NCBI GenBank assembly: GCA_946481035.1
Contig: CAMLNK010000267.1
Span: 1-6,154, forward strand
DNA: 6,154 nt
Reading direction: 5' to 3'
From: an uncultured Dyadobacter sp.
GTDB taxonomy: Bacteria > Bacteroidota > Bacteroidia > Cytophagales > Spirosomataceae
Shown piece by piece: positions 1 to 4,340 of the stretch. The translations under genes and the position numbers were made by a program. Each line of letters begins with the position of its first letter. Position 1 is the first letter of the stretch. The notes beneath the pieces are model-generated. The model worked only from the letters and a program-made list of their open reading frames with translations. It ran no database searches and was not told the DNA's origin.

Positions 1-871
1 AGGTAATATTGATTTTGGAATAGGGCAAAAGTTTGAGGCGGTTGAGGTATTCTTTAACAGGATATTTTTTCACTCCTTTGGCCGAACTCACCGCCACTGT
101 GGCCTGCGGTTCGAACAGGCTCAGCGCTTGCTGTACCGCCTTGTTCTTCTCCTCCGATTTCAGGCTTTTGTCTCCGATAATGCGGAGGTAGGAAGTAAAT
201 TCGTCCACGCGGCGAATGCCCTTCGCGCTGTATTCCTTGTATTCGGCGTCGGTCAGTACCGGTTTGGACTGCTCTTTCGGCGGCGGCGGAACCTCTTTTT
301 TGGCGACAGGCTGAGCCGGGTCGGGCTCTTTCTTTACTATTTCACGTTCCTTTTTCTCTATTTCCTTGTGTGCCAGTGCCAGCAGCGGTGCTACGTCCAC
401 CACATCCCGCAATATCTCGTGCCGACCGTCGCGGTAAATCACTGTCGCCACCTCTTCCTTGTTGATCGAAGCTGCATTTCCTTCCATCGTCAGGTAGTTG
501 ATCACGTCGTCGCTTTCGTAGGAAATGTTGCCGGTAATCACCGTCAGCGGGACGCTTTTAATGATAATATCCTGACTCACGTTCCGCGGGGGCGCTTTAT
601 AAAATGCTTCGATCTGCGTCTGTGCTTTGTTCGGGCTTTCATTCAATTCCGAGATCACCATGAATTGGCCGGCCGACCCGAATATGACCAGAAAACGTTT
701 CCGGTGATAAATCCGCGGAATGCCGTCCGAGGCGATCCATTCCAGTTTGCTGTCCATGGCACGGCTGAGCTTGGCCTGGACGGGATTCCCGTTGTCGAGC
801 CAGATCCGGTCCTGCGCCAATGCCTGAATAGCGAGCAGCGTCATCAAAAGGGTAAAGAGTTTCTTCATCAT
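1..871 (-). CDS. Exported protein of unknown function (3' partial, first 290 residues)
   Basis: The frame runs from 871 off the window end at 1 without a stop. The start is ATGATGAAGAAA; either of the two adjacent ATGs (871 or 868) may be used. MMKK, a hydrophobic core and ALA before QD form a clear type I signal peptide, with cleavage expected after A19. There is no lipobox Cys, so the product is secreted, periplasmic or surface exposed. Residues about 20-160 look like a compact mixed domain (IWLDNGNPVQAKL, KRFLVIFGSAGQFMVI, ATVIYRDGRHEIL). Residues about 168-205 form a charged Lys/Glu and proline linker with KKEVPPPPKEQSKP. A second domain begins near 206 and includes LKSEEKNKAVQQALSLFEP and KKYPVKEYLNRLKLLPYSKI (about 237-287). 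Its layout faintly recalls NTF2-like folds, but I do not recognise the family. No catalytic motif is seen. It is the last gene visible, four bases behind the lipoprotein gene. Confidence 0.85.
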   Translation of the reverse strand, partial: MMKKLFTLLMTLLAIQALAQDRIWLDNGNPVQAKLSRAMDSKLEWIASDGIPRIYHRKRFLVIFGSAGQFMVISELNESPNKAQTQIEAFYKAPPRNVSQDIIIKSVPLTVITGNISYESDDVINYLTMEGNAASINKEEVATVIYRDGRHEILRDVVDVAPLLALAHKEIEKKEREIVKKEPDPAQPVAKKEVPPPPKEQSKPVLTDAEYKEYSAKGIRRVDEFTSYLRIIGDKSLKSEEKNKAVQQALSLFEPQATVAVSSAKGVKKYPVKEYLNRLKLLPYSKINIT

Positions 872-875
872 TTCA

Positions 876-1706
876 TTAGTTTTCGTAAGTGATGAGGCTC
901 ATCGTGATGTCGTTGGCCGTCACGTCCTCGATCCGCCATTTCCCGAACCGGCCTTCCCCGGTTTTGAATGCGATCACGGTATTGTCCGTCACTGTGCTGA
1001 ATACGTAGGTAATGCTCATACTACCGTAGTTCGTGATGCGCACGAGGTCGAGGTAGGTGAGTTTGTCGTAATCGGCAAGGTCCAGATTCGCGAATTGCAA
1101 CTTATTCGCGGAATTGAGTTCGAGGACAGTTCCCCTACCCGTGATGGCAAAGAAGTCAATCGTAACGTCGGTTTTCGGGTCGTTTGCATTAAGTACGACA
1201 GCTCCGGCGTCGAAGTCGTACCAAAGCGCTTTGCTTCTGGCGACCTTCACGGAAGTGCGCGTCACTACCGCGGGCGGTATGAGGGTTGTCTTGATGTCGA
1301 GTACTTCACCGTAAGCCATGCCGCCGCCTTCATTCCGGGCGTACAATGCGATGTAATACCGGGTATCCGACATGAGGCCTGTTATTTTCTGGTTCTGGAT
1401 CAAAACCGGCGTCTGTCCCGGCGTTTCTCCGAGTTTGATCACCTTGTCTTTCTGGACGTCAAGTGCGGATGTAGTGCCGTATACCAGTCCATATTCCTTA
1501 ATGACTCCGCTCTTTTTCTCCTGCCGGTCGTTCTTGCTGTCGGGGTTATTCACGGTTCCGCTGACAGTGATCTCCGTGCGCTTGATATCCACCACTTCCA
1601 GTTTTGACAATACCGGCGGAAGCGGATCGACGGGCGTAAAAAGGTTGCACGACTGAAATACCCCAGCCAACACCAAAACCAGATATGTGGACAGCCACTT
1701 TTTCAT
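876..1706 (-). CDS. Lipoprotein with one fibronectin-III-like domain, paralogue of the preceding gene, 276 aa
   Basis: An exported lipoprotein of unknown role and a shorter sister of the gene at 1751-2896. MKKW is followed by a hydrophobic segment and a Cys at residue 20 in VFQSC, a loose lipobox (F at -3, Q at -2) of the kind Bacteroidota tolerate. The paralogy is plain: CNLFTPVDPLPP against CNMFAPVDPLTP, an identical KNDRQEKKSG (58-67), EYGLVYGT, VIKLGE, YARNEGGG (122-129), and a matching C-terminus TVIAFKTGEGRFGKWRIED (243-261). It lacks the second fibronectin-III-like domain, so the single domain (about 35-140) joins directly to the C-terminal domain (about 145-276). The DNA differs at many third positions, so the duplication is not recent. 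Stop TAA at 878-876 is four bases from the next start, so the two genes are almost certainly co-transcribed and perhaps translationally coupled. Confidence 0.87.
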   Translation of the reverse strand: MKKWLSTYLVLVLAGVFQSCNLFTPVDPLPPVLSKLEVVDIKRTEITVSGTVNNPDSKNDRQEKKSGVIKEYGLVYGTTSALDVQKDKVIKLGETPGQTPVLIQNQKITGLMSDTRYYIALYARNEGGGMAYGEVLDIKTTLIPPAVVTRTSVKVARSKALWYDFDAGAVVLNANDPKTDVTIDFFAITGRGTVLELNSANKLQFANLDLADYDKLTYLDLVRITNYGSMSITYVFSTVTDNTVIAFKTGEGRFGKWRIEDVTANDITMSLITYEN

Positions 1707-1739
1707 ATCGTTTACTCTAAATAATTTACCTTACGGTTA

Positions 1740-1749
1740 CGTATATACG
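1740..1749. repeat. Ten-base perfect palindrome between the two lipoprotein genes
   Basis: cgtatatacg reads the same on both strands and sits immediately after the stop of the longer lipoprotein gene, in a gap that on the minus strand also repeats GTAA four times. It could be a protein-binding site or a chance AT-rich palindrome. No second copy was noticed in the window. Confidence 0.2.
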
Positions 1750-1750
1750 C

Positions 1751-2896
1751 TTATGGCTTGTCATAAGTCAGAATAGTCACTTCCATATCGCCTCCGGCGG
1801 CCGCGCCAGGCTTGCGATCTTCGCCGTGGGCGTCAATGCGCAGCTTGCCATACCGGCCCTGATTCGTTACAAATGCGAGTACCGTGCCGTTTTTCAGCTG
1901 GTTCGCCATGGCATCACTGTAACTTCCGTTAATAAAACTCGTACTTAAATTCGCCCTGGTAAGGTCGGTATACCTCACCTGGTCGAAATTCACGGTGCCT
2001 AAAACCGCAAACCTGGCGCCGTTCCTCGGATAAATGCCCGGCTTATCGTTGTAGGGATACCAATTGCAGTCCTCGGAACCTACCTGTGACACCAGCGCCC
2101 CCTGATCCAGGTCATACGGATTGGAATAGTACATGGTGAATGATTTCTTGGGTGTAAAAACAGCAGGTTCGCCGAGTGAGAATCCCGTAGTCGCATCGCT
2201 GTAAATGATGCCGCCCAAAGTAACGGCGTAGGCTCGCGCAAAGTAGTTCGTTCCGGCAGCCAGGCCGCCTACGTTCACAGTGAAACTGCCTTTGGCCGCT
2301 TTGCCGTTTACGGTCGCCCGGCTGTCTTTGGTCGTCGGCTCGTTGTTCGTGGACGAATAGCAAACCCCGAATGATGAGATTTCCGCATTGCCGAGCGACA
2401 GAATGTTAACAACAATGTCCGCAGATACCTTGGAAGTGGTCGTAATCTTGCCTAACGTAAGTTCTGCAAAAACATAATCGTCCGTTTTGAAGGTAGCCAC
2501 AGGACCATATCCCACGCCACCGCCCTCATTTCGTGCATAGGTGCGTACATAATAGGTAGTCAGTACAGAGAGGCGGCTTATTTCCCGTACAAACTCGAAT
2601 GGGGTAGGAGGATTGTCTTCACCTACTTTAATCACCGTCCCGGCTTCGAGGGTAGGCTGGTTTTGTGTGCCCCAAACGAAGCCATATTCGAGGATTTTAC
2701 CGCTTTTCTTTTCCTGACGGTCGTTTTTAGGATCGAGATTATCGATTTTCCCCCGCACCGTCGCACCGGACGTCCACACCTGTTCCACACTCACCTCCGA
2801 TGCCGCCGGCGTAAGCGGGTCCACCGGCGCGAACATGTTGCACGCTTCGAGGAATGCGATACCTGTAATGATTAATAAGCTGGTTAATTTTTGCAT
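1751..2896 (-). CDS. Lipoprotein with two fibronectin-III-like domains, 381 aa
   Basis: An exported, lipid-anchored envelope protein of unknown role. The N-terminus has a Lys, a hydrophobic stretch and lipobox LEAC, giving lipidated C19. A linker CNMFAPVDPLTP follows. Domain one (about 33-139) is fibronectin-III-like with KNDRQEKKSG (57-66), EYGFVWGT (70-77) and YARNEGGG (120-127). Domain two (about 145-243) carries FGVCYSSTNNEPTT and GTNYFARAYA, standard wording of Bacteroidota fibronectin-III-like repeats. The C-terminal part (about 245-381) ends with NGTVLAFVTNQGRYGKLRID (336-355) and MEVTILTYDKP, and is shared with the next gene. That TxxGRYGK pattern recalls beta-rich Bacteroidota surface lipoproteins, but I cannot name a family. 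Such proteins usually mediate binding at the cell surface; enzyme residues are not evident. Position after two putative effectors also allows a protective (immunity) role, which is inference only. Confidence 0.88.
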   Translation of the reverse strand: MQKLTSLLIITGIAFLEACNMFAPVDPLTPAASEVSVEQVWTSGATVRGKIDNLDPKNDRQEKKSGKILEYGFVWGTQNQPTLEAGTVIKVGEDNPPTPFEFVREISRLSVLTTYYVRTYARNEGGGVGYGPVATFKTDDYVFAELTLGKITTTSKVSADIVVNILSLGNAEISSFGVCYSSTNNEPTTKDSRATVNGKAAKGSFTVNVGGLAAGTNYFARAYAVTLGGIIYSDATTGFSLGEPAVFTPKKSFTMYYSNPYDLDQGALVSQVGSEDCNWYPYNDKPGIYPRNGARFAVLGTVNFDQVRYTDLTRANLSTSFINGSYSDAMANQLKNGTVLAFVTNQGRYGKLRIDAHGEDRKPGAAAGGDMEVTILTYDKP

Positions 2897-2905
2897 GGCA
2901 ATAAT

Positions 2906-2919
2906 CGCTGTATCCAGCG
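2906..2919. repeat. Short inverted repeat between metallopeptidase and lipoprotein genes
   Basis: A five-base perfect inverted repeat, cgctg / cagcg, with a four-base loop. It lies ten bases before the ATG of the longer lipoprotein and 20 bases after the metallopeptidase stop. It is too short and lacks the T run of an intrinsic terminator. It might weakly affect translation initiation or be chance. Confidence 0.25.
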
Positions 2920-2938
2920 GATTTGGTCATTAATATGT

Positions 2939-3787
2939 TCAGGGGGCTGCCGGAGCCGCCGGAGCGGAAGGCCGCCAGTCGTTGTCCCAATATTCGATTA
3001 GCTGCGGGCTTGCAACCCTTCCCCGGAAGGCAACGGAGGTGTCGTAATGCGTTTGCGGGATCAGGTGGTTGCGCAGGCGTGTAATCCACGGCTGTGCATG
3101 ACGCGGCGTGAGCAATCCGCCCATACCCATCTGATTTTCGCGCTCAGCCAATGTCACACCATAATGGGCATCGGTGTTACCTACGCCTTTCACGTGGTTC
3201 AGCCCGAGCGTATGGCCGAATTCGTGGTTGATGGTGGTTTGCAAAAACGACACGTTATGGTTTTCCGAGCCAATGCGGGTAAGGCGGTCGTTCCAATGCG
3301 GTTCCAGGTCGTTATGGGTGAATACGCCGGTGCGGTTGAATTCTTCCACATAAGATCTGAAAGTACTCTCGCGCGGGTGAATGATCCGGTACGTCTGGTG
3401 CGCCTGGGAGGAGCTGTCGACAAGCTGAATGGACAGCCCGCATTGGATCGTAGCCGAATTGCGCGGCGAGGTGGTACGGGGCACATACCAATCCTTGTTC
3501 GGATCGAGGATGAATTTATCGCTCCAATGCCTTTGCACTACATTGACAAAGCGGTCTTTGTAATCTTCCCATTCGTGGTCGTCCCACCGGTCGAGGTGGA
3601 AATGTCCGTAAGTGTCGTGCAGCCTGCCGTTGCCGGTTGCGTAGGTTTCGCCCATAAAAAAGCGGGTGGTCGGTTCCACACGTACCAGGCGCACCTTGAA
3701 TTGCAGGATCATCCCGAACGTAGTATCGTCGATCGGGATAAGGCACGAATCCCACCGCCTCGCATTTCGAAATAGATGAATGTGCAT
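2939..3787 (-). CDS. Leaderless zinc metallopeptidase of metzincin type, 282 aa
   Basis: A predicted zinc-dependent endopeptidase. The site HEFGHTLGLNH lies at residues 188-198 and fits HExxHxxGxxH exactly: H188, H192 and H198 bind zinc and E189 is the catalytic base. The next methionines, M220 and M222 in NQMGMGG, are about 22-24 residues on and could form the Met-turn typical of metzincins. The N-terminal 180 residues match no family I can name; they are rich in Trp, His and Asp (HFHLDRWDDHEWEDY at 62-76). A short Ala/Pro tail (APAAPAAP) closes the protein. The start is firm because an in-frame TGA lies three codons upstream at 3796-3794. The N-terminus, MHIHLFRNARRWDSC, is polar and is not a Sec signal, which is unusual for a metzincin, a group that is normally exported. 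It is separated from the papain-fold gene by 43 bases. Export by a contractile system or action inside the cell are both open. Confidence 0.88.
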   Translation of the reverse strand: MHIHLFRNARRWDSCLIPIDDTTFGMILQFKVRLVRVEPTTRFFMGETYATGNGRLHDTYGHFHLDRWDDHEWEDYKDRFVNVVQRHWSDKFILDPNKDWYVPRTTSPRNSATIQCGLSIQLVDSSSQAHQTYRIIHPRESTFRSYVEEFNRTGVFTHNDLEPHWNDRLTRIGSENHNVSFLQTTINHEFGHTLGLNHVKGVGNTDAHYGVTLAERENQMGMGGLLTPRHAQPWITRLRNHLIPQTHYDTSVAFRGRVASPQLIEYWDNDWRPSAPAAPAAP

Positions 3788-3830
3788 AATGTTTCAGGTT
3801 TTCGGATGGATAACTTCTCGCGGGGACGGG

Positions 3831-4298
3831 TCAGGTGGTCGGCCTCGCCTGGGGTCGGTAAAACCACATTTGTCCGGAGACGGTCACACTTCCTCCGCTC
3901 ATAGCGCCGGTGCGGAGGTACAGGCGGTTTTGCTGTACATTCTTGCTGCCATTTACATTGCATTCATATACTTCCACGGCGCCGGAAGTATCGACCGACA
4001 TCACGATCGCGGTGTGGTGCGGGCGGGATTCTGTCCGCCAGGCGCCATCCGAGGCGTCGAACCGGTACGTATAATTGCGGAACTGGATAATATCGCCCGC
4101 TTCGAGGTTGGCCGCGGTGATGGCGGTACCCCAAACGTAGTTGTCATCCGGGCCAATGTGTCCCATGATTTCGGTGGACGTCCTGGCGCCGGCACTTTGA
4201 AGGGCGCGTTCGGCCAGGGTCCAGCATTCTCCGTTTCCTACCTGGCTGGCCAGGTTTGTTTGCGCAAATTGTGCGACTGCATTGCCAAGTACACTCAT
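3831..4298 (-). CDS. Leaderless papain-fold (NlpC/P60/CHAP-like, BBC1/AIM3-type) protein, 155 aa
   Basis: A single-domain protein that looks like a papain-fold hydrolase of the NlpC/P60/CHAP superfamily. The likely nucleophile is C25 in NGECWTLAERAL, where Cys sits at the start of a helix. YVWG follows at 54-57, then GDIIQFRNY (68-76), then the likely catalytic His in RPHHTAIV (92-99), then a strand ending YECNVNG (111-117) that could supply a polar third residue, and a C-terminal strand MWFYRP (144-149). From memory this pattern matches the domain named BBC1/AIM3 cysteine-proteinase fold, known from fungal actin-patch proteins and from bacteria. It has no signal peptide or membrane segment. 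The start is well fixed, as the upstream frame holds only 14 codons before the ATPase stop. Substrate is unknown: peptidoglycan amidase, protease or an inactive binding domain are all possible. Its place directly behind the probable TssH makes it a candidate secreted effector (inference). Confidence 0.8.
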   Translation of the reverse strand: MSVLGNAVAQFAQTNLASQVGNGECWTLAERALQSAGARTSTEIMGHIGPDDNYVWGTAITAANLEAGDIIQFRNYTYRFDASDGAWRTESRPHHTAIVMSVDTSGAVEVYECNVNGSKNVQQNRLYLRTGAMSGGSVTVSGQMWFYRPQARPTT

Positions 4299-4340
4299 TG
4301 TTCGATTCAGGAAGGTGTGGATAGTTTTAAAAAATGGGTG

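Larger units (their letters stand above)
876..2896 (-). repeat. Tandem duplicated lipoprotein gene pair
   Basis: The two lipoprotein genes are diverged tandem copies. Matching blocks are the lipobox linker, the KNDRQEKKSG block (DNA 2699-2728 and 1506-1535), the YARNEGGG block (2516-2539 and 1320-1343) and the C-terminal TxxGR[YF]GK block. In the ten-codon KNDRQEKKSG block the proteins are identical, but six of ten codons differ at the third base. This shows selection on the protein and argues against recent duplication or gene conversion there. Whether the longer gene gained a domain or the shorter lost one cannot be told from this window. Confidence 0.85.

Noticed and set aside
128..892. 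Long plus-strand open frame over the first gene
   Set aside because: It lies opposite a minus-strand frame with a clean signal peptide and operon position. Its translation is rich in Arg, His, Phe and Cys without any domain, typical of an antisense shadow.
1707..1750. Promoter or terminator between the lipoprotein genes
   Set aside because: The gap is AT-rich and holds a ten-base palindrome, but there is no stem-loop with a T run and no spaced Bacteroidota promoter pair.
2739..3089. Minus-strand frame overlapping the end of the metallopeptidase and the start of the longer lipoprotein
   Set aside because: It overlaps two well-supported genes in another frame, and its Pro/Gly/Arg-rich product has no signal or domain.
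3744..3787. Cys15 of the metallopeptidase as a lipobox
   Set aside because: The preceding residues (HIHLFRNARRWDS) are polar and charged, with no hydrophobic core, so lipidation is not credible.
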